A stretch of 52,118 nucleotides of DNA, from assembly GCA_937906775.1 (NCBI GenBank), contig CALCUD010000139.1:1-52118 (forward strand). Reading direction: 5' to 3'. The DNA is from an uncultured Clostridia bacterium (GTDB lineage Bacteria; Bacillota; Clostridia; Christensenellales; Aristaeellaceae). Both the position numbers and the translations under genes were made by a program. Below the pieces are notes generated by a model. That model made no database searches and was not told where the DNA came from. It saw nothing but the letters and a program-made list of their open reading frames with translations. Shown piece by piece: positions 1-7,162 of the stretch. Numbering within the stretch: position 1 is the stretch's first letter; every line of letters begins with the position of its first letter.

Positions 1-24
1 CGGCTCCCGCGAGCGAGCTTGTAT

Positions 25-53
25 AGAATACCAACTTCTTCCCCCTTTGTCAA
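25..53 (-). promoter_or_regulatory. Strong sigma-A promoter reading out of the window
   Basis: On the minus strand a perfect -35 TTGACA (48-53) is followed after 17 bp by TATTCT (25-30). Upstream of the -35, at 54-79, are two A-tracts on the minus strand (A7 and A7 separated by CTT) that resemble an UP element. Transcription would run leftward, beyond position 1. The combination looks like an rRNA-type or other very strong promoter, but the transcribed gene is not in the window. Confidence 0.7.
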
Positions 54-100
54 GCACTTTTTTTAAGTTTTTTTAAAAAGGTGCTGTACCCGTTGAAATC

Positions 101-131
101 AAAAAGGGAAACAGATTTTCATCCGTTTCCC
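101..131 (-). terminator. Intrinsic terminator after the membrane-protein gene
   Basis: The minus strand shows GGGAAAC-G-GAT, a GAAA tetraloop, ATC-T-GTTTCCC, then five T. That is an 11-bp stem with one G-T wobble, followed by a T-run. It lies 13 bases beyond the stop at 144 and ends the NYN-membrane protein transcription unit before the outgoing promoter at 25-53. Confidence 0.85.
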
Positions 132-143
132 GGTGCGTGTTTT

Positions 144-686
144 TTACCGAAATCCCCCGGTCTCAATCTTCATGTTCCGGACACGCCACTGTCCGTTTTC
201 CCTGGTCAGCGAAACACGGTAAACAGTATCCGGCCACGCCGGCGGATACAATGCGTCGTTTCCGTTTTGAGCGACAAGTTCATCTGCGCGCGATCCTTTC
301 GCACGTCCGTCAATTTTGGGTATTGTTTCATTCACGGTTACCTTGACCGATGTTTCCCACGGCCAGATCCAGAAAAAGTTCATTTCCGCGCGATGATCGA
401 TTCCCCGTACATTATAGTCCGCATAAATGCCGGCTCCGGCAACTGCATTTTTCAGCACGGTATCTGAATCAATATAGGTAGGATGGAAATATTTTTCCAG
501 CGTTCCGTTATCTTCGTCAATACCCATGATCACCTTGGCACGGTTGGCCAGTCCTTCTTTCAGGACAACCTGAATATTACTAAGATTCATCACATAATAG
601 AATATTGTTATAGCCAATCCGAGTACAAGACAGACAATCATTAATCTGGTCGCGATATACCAGACCGTCCTTCGAAGGTATTTCAC
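144..686 (-). CDS. Unknown membrane-anchored protein, 180 aa
   Basis: I do not recognise the family. The product has a basic N-terminus (KYLRR), one hydrophobic segment at about residues 11-33, and a soluble domain of about 145 residues, predicted extracellular, with several short beta-rich stretches (for example SVKVTVNETIPKI and WRVRNMKI near the end). The start is a GTG, preceded by GGAGG with a 10-base spacing, and no better in-frame ATG exists upstream. It follows the NYN-LOTUS gene by 40 bases, with no terminator or promoter between, so the two are probably co-transcribed from the promoter at 1770-1798. The extracytoplasmic orientation is inferred from the positive-inside rule. Confidence 0.75.
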   Translation of the reverse strand: MKYLRRTVWYIATRLMIVCLVLGLAITIFYYVMNLSNIQVVLKEGLANRAKVIMGIDEDNGTLEKYFHPTYIDSDTVLKNAVAGAGIYADYNVRGIDHRAEMNFFWIWPWETSVKVTVNETIPKIDGRAKGSRADELVAQNGNDALYPPAWPDTVYRVSLTRENGQWRVRNMKIETGGFR

Positions 687-726
687 AGATGAATTTCCTC
701 CAATATCAAAAGATCATATATATGCT

Positions 727-1716
727 TTACAGAAGCTGTATCAGCATGGTCTTCTGCTCGTCCATCTCAACAATGACCAGTCCTTCCTTCTCCAGCTGCT
801 TCATCACATCGCTGAAGCGTTTAAAGCCGATCGCACGCTCATTGAAGTCCGGATACGCAGTCAGAATATCCGCCTTCAGAATAGAAGGATTGACCCGGTC
901 GAAACCGCCGTCCTTATAGGCGCGGATCTGAGCTTCAAAAGCGTCCTTCCAGTTTTCTCTGGTCAGCTGGGGAATGCTTTCACCGTCCCGAATGTTATTC
1001 AAACTGACCATGACATTGAAATTGTCATTGTGAACCCGCAGGTCTCCAAAGCGGTTTGCAAGTTTCAACAGCAGCTTATAGAAGGTTGCGCAGCCGTATG
1101 CCTTCTCATTGAAATCAGGACGAAGGCGAAGCAGAACGCCCTTCAGTTCGCTGGCATACATTTCGTCATTATCCGTCTGTTCTTCAAGAACGGTTGTTAA
1201 AAGCTTATTCAGTTCGCTTTCATCCGCGATCTCTTCATTACTGATATTTTGCTTCTGTCGCTTCGGCTTTTCAACGTTTCGCTTGCCAACGCTTTCCAGA
1301 AACTGAAACTCATTACAGGCGTTGATAAATATATTGCTGGCTGCTTCACTCCGGCTGATTCCGAGAACAAACTTACCCATGCTTTTCAGCCGTCCGACAA
1401 GCGGCGTATAGTCACTGTCTCCGCTGACAATACAGAAGCTGTCGATCAGTTCATTTTTATAGGCTACTTCCAGTGCGTCGATAACAAGCTGGATATCGGC
1501 GTTATTCTTCTGACTGATTCCATAGCGAAGGCTCGGAACAACCGTAAAGGTATTACTGAGAAGTACCTCCTTCAGATCGCCGAACTTATCGGTATATCCG
1601 TAGACCTTCCCCAACAGAATATCACCGCGGATCTTGACCTTTTCAAGAATACTGTTCAGTGTCGCGACTTTCGCTCCGCAGTTCTCCAAGTCTACAAAAA
1701 CTGCAAACTTACTCAG
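727..1716 (-). CDS. NYN domain protein with two OST-HTH/LOTUS domains; 5' end uncertain
   Basis: The N-terminal NYN (PIN-like) domain has the acidic core FVDLEN at the very start and SGDSDYTPLV about 85 residues later. Such domains are metal-dependent nuclease folds. A basic linker (KPKRQKQ) leads to two C-terminal OST-HTH/LOTUS repeats, each with the P-x-F-N-E-(K/R)-A-x-G-(C/F)-x-x-F signature, at about residues 190-240 and 275-325. LOTUS domains bind RNA, so an RNA-directed nuclease or regulator is likely. The start is unclear. The only ATG preceding the core (1733-1735) is in another frame, separated by a run of eight T (1717-1724). In the core frame the nearest candidate is a CTG at 1714-1716, spaced 8 bases from GGAAGAGGG, which I used here. 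Either CTG is the real start, or the T-run differs by one base or is slippery. A consensus promoter lies at 1770-1798. Confidence 0.8.
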   Translation of the reverse strand: MSKFAVFVDLENCGAKVATLNSILEKVKIRGDILLGKVYGYTDKFGDLKEVLLSNTFTVVPSLRYGISQKNNADIQLVIDALEVAYKNELIDSFCIVSGDSDYTPLVGRLKSMGKFVLGISRSEAASNIFINACNEFQFLESVGKRNVEKPKRQKQNISNEEIADESELNKLLTTVLEEQTDNDEMYASELKGVLLRLRPDFNEKAYGCATFYKLLLKLANRFGDLRVHNDNFNVMVSLNNIRDGESIPQLTRENWKDAFEAQIRAYKDGGFDRVNPSILKADILTAYPDFNERAIGFKRFSDVMKQLEKEGLVIVEMDEQKTMLIQLL

Positions 1717-1769
1717 AAAAAAAACCCTCTTCCATCTTGATATTCAGACATTCCGGTGCCTGCCTGTCC

Positions 1770-1798
1770 AGTATACATGATTTTACTTCCATTATCAA
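1770..1798 (-). promoter_or_regulatory. Promoter of the NYN-LOTUS gene
   Basis: On the minus strand TTGATA (1793-1798), a 17-bp spacer and TATACT (1770-1775). It lies back to back with the plus-strand promoter, the two -35 elements being only 5 bp apart. The leader up to the candidate ATG at 1735 would be about 28 nt. Confidence 0.75.
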
Positions 1799-1803
1799 AT
1801 CTT

Positions 1804-1832
1804 TTGACTTTCATGACTTCACCATGTAAAAT
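1804..1832 (+). promoter_or_regulatory. Promoter of the glycosyltransferase pair
   Basis: TTGACT (1804-1809), a 17-bp spacer, TAAAAT (1827-1832). It is followed by AAGGAG at 1851-1856 and the ATG at 1866. Confidence 0.75.
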
Positions 1833-1865
1833 ACGGAAGTAGATTATTCAAAGGAGCGTCCGCCG

Positions 1866-2636
1866 ATGCCAGCCCTTGTTTCCGCCTGTATCGTTCTGTA
1901 TCACAACGGATCCGAGATCAATGATGCGCTTCGCTGTTTGCAAAACGCAGATATTGAAGTCGCGGTTTATCTGGCTGACAACTCGCCCGAAGAGCTGACC
2001 GCCGACAAACTTCAATGGTCATTCCCCGGTATTACCGTTCTTCCCCAATCCGGAAATATCGGCTTTGGCCGGGCAAATAATGCCGTTCTTCCCTATCTTC
2101 AAAGCAAATATCATCTGATGATGAATCCGGATGTCACTTTCGATCCGACTCTTCTTCGCCGGATGATTTCCTATATGGAGTCACATCCCAACATCGCGAT
2201 TCTGACGCCTAAGGTTCTCAATGACGACGGTTCCGAACAGTTCCTTCCCAAAAAGCGAATTTCGATCCATTACCTGCTGGGAGGATTGCTGGAGAGGTTC
2301 GGCGGCGTTTTCCGACGTTGGCGTGAGGATTTCACCATGGCGGATATGGATATCCGGGGGCCGATTCCCGTAGAATTCGCAACCGGCTGTTTCCTGCTGA
2401 TCCGGACAGATGTTTTCCGCACGTTGCAGGGATTTGATCCGCGTTTCTTCCTTTATCAGGAAGACAGCGATCTCTCCCGGCGTGTGCTTGACAGACGGCT
2501 GGGTTCCATTGTTTACCATCCTGATATGTGCATAACACATCGTTGGGCCCGCGAAAACACCAGAACTTTCAAAGGCCGTTTTCGTCACATCCGCTCAACG
2601 GTTAAATATTTCCTGAAATGGGGGATCTCCTGGTGA
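1866..2636 (+). CDS. Family 2 glycosyltransferase, rhamnosyltransferase-like
   Basis: A GT-A fold glycosyltransferase of about the usual length (256 aa) for the WbbL/rhamnosyltransferase branch of family GT2. It opens with a beta strand (SACIVLYH), then VYLADNSP with the nucleotide-sugar aspartate, NIGFGRANN, and the DxD-like MMNPDVTF. Near the C-terminus are GFDPRFFLYQEDSDL, typical of this branch, and a basic tail. The enzyme is cytoplasmic or membrane-peripheral and probably builds a cell-surface polysaccharide. The start is fixed by AAGGAG nine bases upstream. Its TGA overlaps the GTG of the next gene, so the two are translationally coupled. The sugar donor cannot be told from sequence. 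Confidence 0.9.
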   Translation: MPALVSACIVLYHNGSEINDALRCLQNADIEVAVYLADNSPEELTADKLQWSFPGITVLPQSGNIGFGRANNAVLPYLQSKYHLMMNPDVTFDPTLLRRMISYMESHPNIAILTPKVLNDDGSEQFLPKKRISIHYLLGGLLERFGGVFRRWREDFTMADMDIRGPIPVEFATGCFLLIRTDVFRTLQGFDPRFFLYQEDSDLSRRVLDRRLGSIVYHPDMCITHRWARENTRTFKGRFRHIRSTVKYFLKWGISW

Positions 2637-3568
2637 AAACAGTCCTGTTGCTGGCCACCTATAACGGAGCGGAGTTTTTACCGGAGCTGATTTCCTCCCT
2701 CAAAGCTCAGTCGGATGCTGATTTCTCTGTCCTTATGCAGGATGACGGCTCCGGAGACGGTACAGTTGCTCTTCTTGAATCTCTCGCAGCCGAGGATCGG
2801 CGTTTTTCTTTCGCGGCGGAACAGGGAAAACATCTCGGACCGTCTGGAAACTTCCTGTCACTGATCCGTCAGGCTTCCGAAGCGGATGCTGTTCTTCTCT
2901 GCGATCAGGATGATATCTGGGAACCCGATAAAATCCGCACGCTCCGTACCGCTCTTTTATCCGCAACCGAGCATTTCGGAATGGAAACGCCTCTTTTGGT
3001 TCACTCCGATTGCTCGATTATTGCCAAAGACGGTACCCCTGTCGCTCCGAGTTTTTTTCGGCATCAAGGCTGGAGTCCCGATGCTACCGCCCTGGCTCCG
3101 CTGCTTGTCCAGAATAACGTGACCGGATGTACGCTGATCATGAATCATGCATTGGCACAGCTTATCGCCAAATACGGTCGTGCAAAGGATTTGCATATGC
3201 ACGATTGGTTTATTGCGCTTTCAGCCGCCGCTTTCGGCCACATCCTGTTTGTGAACCGTCCGTTGACCAGGTACCGTCAGCATGGCGATAATGCTGTCGG
3301 CGCCAGCCGGAAAAAACTGACGGAGCGTGCGCTGGACGCTCTGCAAAAGAAGGATCAGGCACGTTCGCGGATCCGTCTGACATATACGCATACTCAGGTA
3401 TTTCGAAAGATGTATGAGGGCTTGCTTCCGGAGGAAGCTGACCGTCTGACGCAGAACTATCTGGCAACCCGGAAACTGAAGAAGTTATCCCGGATCAGAG
3501 CTGTCCGGAAGCTTGGTTGTATTATGCAAAGTCCTGTCACCCGTGCGGGACAGATTCTTTTCGGTTAA
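2633..3568 (+). CDS. Family 2 glycosyltransferase
   Basis: A second GT2 enzyme, 311 aa, with LLLATYNGAEFLPELI at the N-terminus, VLMQDDGSGDGT, LLCDQDDIW as the DxD region, and MHDWFIALSA later on, the pattern of rhamnosyl- and other surface-glycan transferases. I chose the GTG at 2633 because it forms a GTGA overlap with the upstream stop and has GGGGGA seven bases away. An in-frame ATG at 2618 lies inside the upstream gene without a ribosome site. It is the last gene of the two-gene operon. The C-terminal 80 residues are basic and may contact the membrane. Substrate is unknown. Confidence 0.9.
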   Translation: MKTVLLLATYNGAEFLPELISSLKAQSDADFSVLMQDDGSGDGTVALLESLAAEDRRFSFAAEQGKHLGPSGNFLSLIRQASEADAVLLCDQDDIWEPDKIRTLRTALLSATEHFGMETPLLVHSDCSIIAKDGTPVAPSFFRHQGWSPDATALAPLLVQNNVTGCTLIMNHALAQLIAKYGRAKDLHMHDWFIALSAAAFGHILFVNRPLTRYRQHGDNAVGASRKKLTERALDALQKKDQARSRIRLTYTHTQVFRKMYEGLLPEEADRLTQNYLATRKLKKLSRIRAVRKLGCIMQSPVTRAGQILFG

Positions 3569-3583
3569 GCATTAAAAAACTGC

Positions 3584-3612
3584 TTGCAATTTCCTTATCA
3601 GCATGATAGAAT
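3584..3612 (+). promoter_or_regulatory. Promoter of rpmB
   Basis: TTGCAA (3584-3589), a 17-bp spacer and TAGAAT (3607-3612), immediately after the glycosyltransferase operon. The trigger factor gene uses the same TTGCAA-17-TAGAAT combination. Confidence 0.75.
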
Positions 3613-3654
3613 AGTCAAGCTTGATGTGTACCACTCCAAGAGGAGGAGATATCA

Positions 3655-3867
3655 ATGGGTAAGTTTTGTGAGATCTGCGAAAAGGGAACGATGAACGGGA
3701 ATAATGTTTCCCATTCCAATCGCAAGAGCCATCGCATTTGGGCGCCCAATGTGCAGAGTGTCCGTGTCATCGTGAACGGCTCCGCCAAGCGGATGAATGT
3801 CTGCACCCGTTGCCTGCGCAGCGGTAATGTGCAGCGCGCTCTTCCCAAAGTTCAGGAAGAAGCCTGA
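3655..3867 (+). CDS. rpmB: 50S ribosomal protein L28
   Basis: A short (70 aa) basic protein opening with MGKFCEIC and containing NVSHSNRKSHRIWAPNVQ, the signature of L28. Two CxxC pairs (C5/C8 and C51/C54) form the zinc-binding version of the protein. AGGAGG precedes the ATG by about 8 bases. It is a single-gene unit with its own promoter (3584-3612) and terminator (3886-3918), the usual arrangement of rpmB in Firmicutes. A zinc-independent paralogue could exist elsewhere but is not visible here. Confidence 0.98.
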   Translation: MGKFCEICEKGTMNGNNVSHSNRKSHRIWAPNVQSVRVIVNGSAKRMNVCTRCLRSGNVQRALPKVQEEA

Positions 3868-3885
3868 TTCTCACCAAGGAAAAAC

Positions 3886-3918
3886 AACCCGCCTGTCCGT
3901 GCAAACAGGCGGGTTTTT
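3886..3918 (+). terminator. Intrinsic terminator of rpmB, bidirectional
   Basis: A strong GC stem, CCCGCCTGT with ACAGGCGGG (3888-3896 / 3905-3913), flanked by AA before and five T after. On the minus strand the same stem is followed by TTGTTTTTCC. It can therefore also end the convergent pyruvyl transferase operon, whose stop codon begins at 3920. Confidence 0.9.
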
Positions 3919-3919
3919 C

Positions 3920-4978
3920 CTATGTTTTCTCAGAATTAGCTTCCATTGCCTTCCGCAGCCAGGTCATTCCGCGCATACGCATGGAAGGAAGACCTTCCTG
4001 TGAAACGCTTCGCATAAATTGGTCCACCCGGCTGTTTTTACTTTCGGGATCATCATCCCGATATCGGCGGATCAATTCAACTTTTTTCCCCATTACGGTT
4101 CCAAGCGCAAGCCCGTGAAAACTGTCGGTGCAGATCAGGGCGGCATTATCCAGCGCCGTCAGAAACTCCTCCGGCCCGGCTCCGTCCAGCAGCTCATACC
4201 CGTATCCGTAACTTTGAGCGGTCACCGGAATAACAAGGGGAATCTTCCCGGTTGATTCCTTCAAAGCCGCTATTTTTTCCGGATATGTCGGGTTTTCTCC
4301 GATGAAATAACAAACCAGCCTGTCTTTTCCGGTAATTTCATCGGTTTTCAGGCTGCGCCATTCCTCCGGAGTCAGCAGACAGACCGGATCCGGCATGACC
4401 TCCGGTTTGAAGCCTGTCAGCTTTCGGATCAGCTCCGCACCCTCCTCTTCCCGGACGGAAATTGCCTGAAAGTCCCTGATCAGTCTGCGCAGTTTTCTCT
4501 GTTTGGCTTTTCCGGGCATATCACGGATTCCCAGGCTTGGCGCATATGCGATCTTTCGCTGTTCCTTCTTTGCAAATGTCAGAAAGTAAACCGGATTCAA
4601 CCATACAGGATTCCAAATCTGGTCGCTCCCGCAAATCAGAATACTGTCCAATCCGCTTTGTGTTTTCAATTCTCTCCCGTTTCTGCATTCGAAAGACATA
4701 TTCATCCTGCGCCGGTAAAATTCCGGAATGGATCGGCTTTTCTGTCTGGCTCCCTCCATTCCGTTCCGGACATTTCTTTTTCGAAGTCCTTCCAGAATCA
4801 GTTTCGGATGGTTCCCGCTCCTGAGCATGTTCAGGATCTTTTCGGAAGTATCCGGCCGGTAATCAAGATGCTCACAATCATAACCCGACTCGCGGATTAC
4901 CCGTTGCAACGCATACGCCTGCAAAGAAGAACCAAAATTATCATTGTGCAGAAAGGTGATTACGCCGACCTTCGCCAT
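3920..4978 (-). CDS. Polysaccharide pyruvyl transferase family protein
   Basis: 352 aa. The N-terminus VGVITFLHNDNFGSSLQAYALQ, ICGSDQIWNP in the middle and LICTDSFHGLALGTVMGKKV near the C-terminus are hallmarks of the polysaccharide pyruvyl transferase family. Its members add ketal-pyruvate from phosphoenolpyruvate to cell-surface glycans, although many members have not been tested. The start at 4978 has GGGGGGAG close upstream; longer readings in this frame lack such a site. It is the last gene of the tatD-topB-pepF run and could act on the same surface glycan as the glycosyltransferases at 1866-3568, which is inference from proximity. Confidence 0.88.
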   Translation of the reverse strand: MAKVGVITFLHNDNFGSSLQAYALQRVIRESGYDCEHLDYRPDTSEKILNMLRSGNHPKLILEGLRKRNVRNGMEGARQKSRSIPEFYRRRMNMSFECRNGRELKTQSGLDSILICGSDQIWNPVWLNPVYFLTFAKKEQRKIAYAPSLGIRDMPGKAKQRKLRRLIRDFQAISVREEEGAELIRKLTGFKPEVMPDPVCLLTPEEWRSLKTDEITGKDRLVCYFIGENPTYPEKIAALKESTGKIPLVIPVTAQSYGYGYELLDGAGPEEFLTALDNAALICTDSFHGLALGTVMGKKVELIRRYRDDDPESKNSRVDQFMRSVSQEGLPSMRMRGMTWLRKAMEANSEKT

Positions 4979-5000
4979 ATATCTCCCCCCGGTTACCGAA

Positions 5001-5342
5001 TTATTCCCAGTCCACAAGTCCTTTGCTTTCAAGGTATTCCTGCTGATAGTCCATATAATCGTCAACCAGGGTGGCCAGTTTCACCGCTTGAACAGGATCG
5101 AGCCTGTTGTCTGCCGCAAGTTTCTCCACAATGAACTCGAACGCGTCATCGTCTTCATAATAAGAAGTTCCCGCATTTCCTTCTTCGTCAATGACGCGGT
5201 TTTCGTGCATATAAGTCATATCCGCGTCAATCATCTGGCTGATCAGTTCATTTATCCGGTCAGCCAGTGCAGGATGATCCTTGGCATGGATCCGCGCTGT
5301 AATAAATGCAAGAGCCTCTGTCTTGTCATATCCCTTCATCAT
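5001..5342 (-). CDS. Small acidic hypothetical protein, 113 aa
   Basis: I do not recognise the family. The product is largely helical and acidic, with the start doublet MMKGYDKTEAL, a central SYYEDDDAFEF and the C-terminal DDYMDYQQEYLESKGLVDWE. There is no signal peptide or membrane segment, so it is cytosolic. AGGGGG precedes the first ATG by about 10 bases. It sits 17 bases after pepF and just before the pyruvyl transferase in the same direction, so it belongs to that operon, but the context gives no firm role. Confidence 0.8.
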   Translation of the reverse strand: MMKGYDKTEALAFITARIHAKDHPALADRINELISQMIDADMTYMHENRVIDEEGNAGTSYYEDDDAFEFIVEKLAADNRLDPVQAVKLATLVDDYMDYQQEYLESKGLVDWE

Positions 5343-5359
5343 ACTGCTTATTCCCCCTG

Positions 5360-7150
5360 TCAGGCCATTGCCTGTTTCATTTTGTTCACAGTGTCACGGA
5401 ATACATTCATGGCTTTCCGGATCGGTTCGGGACTGCTCATATCGATTCCGGCCAGTTTCAAAGCCTCAATCGGCGGAACACTGCATCCGGCGCTCAGGAA
5501 TTTGCGGTAATCTGCGACGGCTTTCTCCCCTTCATTCAGGATCCGTTCACTCAGGCTGATGGCAGCGCACAAACCTGTCGCATAGACATATACATAGAAC
5601 GCGCGATAAAAATGCGGAATCCGGCTCCATTCAACCTGAATGTCCTCATCCACCGTACAGGTTCCTCCATAATACATCTGATTCAGCTTGTAATATGCTT
5701 CGTTCAGCGATTCACGCGTCATAGGAACGCCTTGAGCGGCCATCTCGTGACTGATCTTTTCAAACTCCGCAAACATTGTCTGCCGGAAGCACGTTGTCCG
5801 GAACTGCTCCAGAAAATGATTCAACAGATATGCCTGCGCGTCCGGTTCTTTCATTTTGTCCAAAAGGAATCGCATCATGACGGCTTCATTGCAGGTGCTG
5901 GCAACTTCTGCCACAAACAGACTGTAATCGGATTTCGGCGCAGGTTGATTCTGATTACTGTACCAGGAATGCATACTGTGTCCCAATTCATGCGCTATTG
6001 TAAAGGCGCTGTCCAGATTATCATTATGATTCAGCAGCACATAGGGATGCGCTTCCCGGACGCTGCCCGCGCTGAAAGCTCCGCTGCTCTTTCCCTTACT
6101 CGGATATACATCAATCCAGCGATTATCTCTTGCTTCCCGCAGCTTGTCCAGATAGTCATCCCCCATGGGGCGGAGTCCTTCCAGAACCAGATCAAATGCC
6201 TGTTCGTAAGGTAGCTCCATTTGATACCCTTTGACCATTGGACAGTACAGATCATACATATGCAGTTCGTCCAGCCCGAGAACCTTTTTCCGAAGTGAAA
6301 GATATTCCTGAAGATCCGGAATATACTCATGTATGACTTCAATCAGATTATCATATACTTCCTCCGGGATTTCCAAAGGAGACATCGCAGCCTGTCGTGC
6401 ACTTTCATAATGGTGCGACTCCGCCATAAACTGATCCTTTTTCACACTTGCAGCGTAAACGGAAGAAATCGTCGTTCCAAACCGGCTGTAGGCTCCCATC
6501 AGATTTTGAAAGGCCTGACGGCGAACGTCCCGATCTGCCGAGTGGATAAACGTGGAATAGTTCCCTTCCGTCAGTTCCTGTTCCGTTCCGTCCGGCATAA
6601 GGATCGGCGGGATCTTCATATCGACTTCCGTCAGCGCAGTAAAGATATTGTCCGGAGCATCGGCGATCTCACCCATCATCGCGATCAACCGTTCCTGATC
6701 CTTTGAAAGCGTATGCGGCTTGTTCCGCAATATGCCCCGTATGAATTCGCTGTAATCCGACATCTCCGGATCTTTTTCCAGCGCTGATAATTGCTCTTCC
6801 GGCATCTCAAGCAGTTCCGGTTCCAAAAAAGAAGCTGCGGAAACAAAGGTCACATAAAGCCTGCTCGCTTTATCTTTCAGCGCCTGCGCCACAGGATCCG
6901 CATTATCTGTTTCTTTGCGAAGGAACGCATACTCATATACAGGAGTAAGCAGATCGTAAACTTCAAAGAATACGCGGATTGCTGACTTCGGATCTTCCTT
7001 CACACATCCGTCCCACCGTGCCACATCCGCCGTTTTCTTCTGAATATCACTGTATGCCTTTTCCCATGCCTCGTCTGATGGAAAGATATGCGTCAGATCC
7101 CATTTGTACCTGTTATCAATCTCTGCACGGGTTTTCAGTTTTTCTGCCAT
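5360..7150 (-). CDS. pepF: Oligoendopeptidase F (M3 family metallopeptidase)
   Basis: 596 aa, the normal length of PepF. The zinc site HELGHSMHSWYS lies at about residue 385, with the third ligand region EVASTCNEAVM about 28 residues later, and the C-terminal YATGLCAA block is also typical. The N-terminus (YKWDLTHIFPSDEAWE) is the classic opening of the family. PepF is a cytoplasmic peptidase that trims oligopeptides of roughly 7-17 residues. GAGAGG lies ahead of the ATG. It follows topB by 12 bases and is co-transcribed with it. Confidence 0.96.
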   Translation of the reverse strand: MAEKLKTRAEIDNRYKWDLTHIFPSDEAWEKAYSDIQKKTADVARWDGCVKEDPKSAIRVFFEVYDLLTPVYEYAFLRKETDNADPVAQALKDKASRLYVTFVSAASFLEPELLEMPEEQLSALEKDPEMSDYSEFIRGILRNKPHTLSKDQERLIAMMGEIADAPDNIFTALTEVDMKIPPILMPDGTEQELTEGNYSTFIHSADRDVRRQAFQNLMGAYSRFGTTISSVYAASVKKDQFMAESHHYESARQAAMSPLEIPEEVYDNLIEVIHEYIPDLQEYLSLRKKVLGLDELHMYDLYCPMVKGYQMELPYEQAFDLVLEGLRPMGDDYLDKLREARDNRWIDVYPSKGKSSGAFSAGSVREAHPYVLLNHNDNLDSAFTIAHELGHSMHSWYSNQNQPAPKSDYSLFVAEVASTCNEAVMMRFLLDKMKEPDAQAYLLNHFLEQFRTTCFRQTMFAEFEKISHEMAAQGVPMTRESLNEAYYKLNQMYYGGTCTVDEDIQVEWSRIPHFYRAFYVYVYATGLCAAISLSERILNEGEKAVADYRKFLSAGCSVPPIEALKLAGIDMSSPEPIRKAMNVFRDTVNKMKQAMA

Positions 7151-7162
7151 GAAAAATACCTC

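Noticed and set aside
5306..6214. Plus-strand open frame of 302 codons opposite pepF
   Set aside because: A shadow of the PepF coding frame without start signal or domain.
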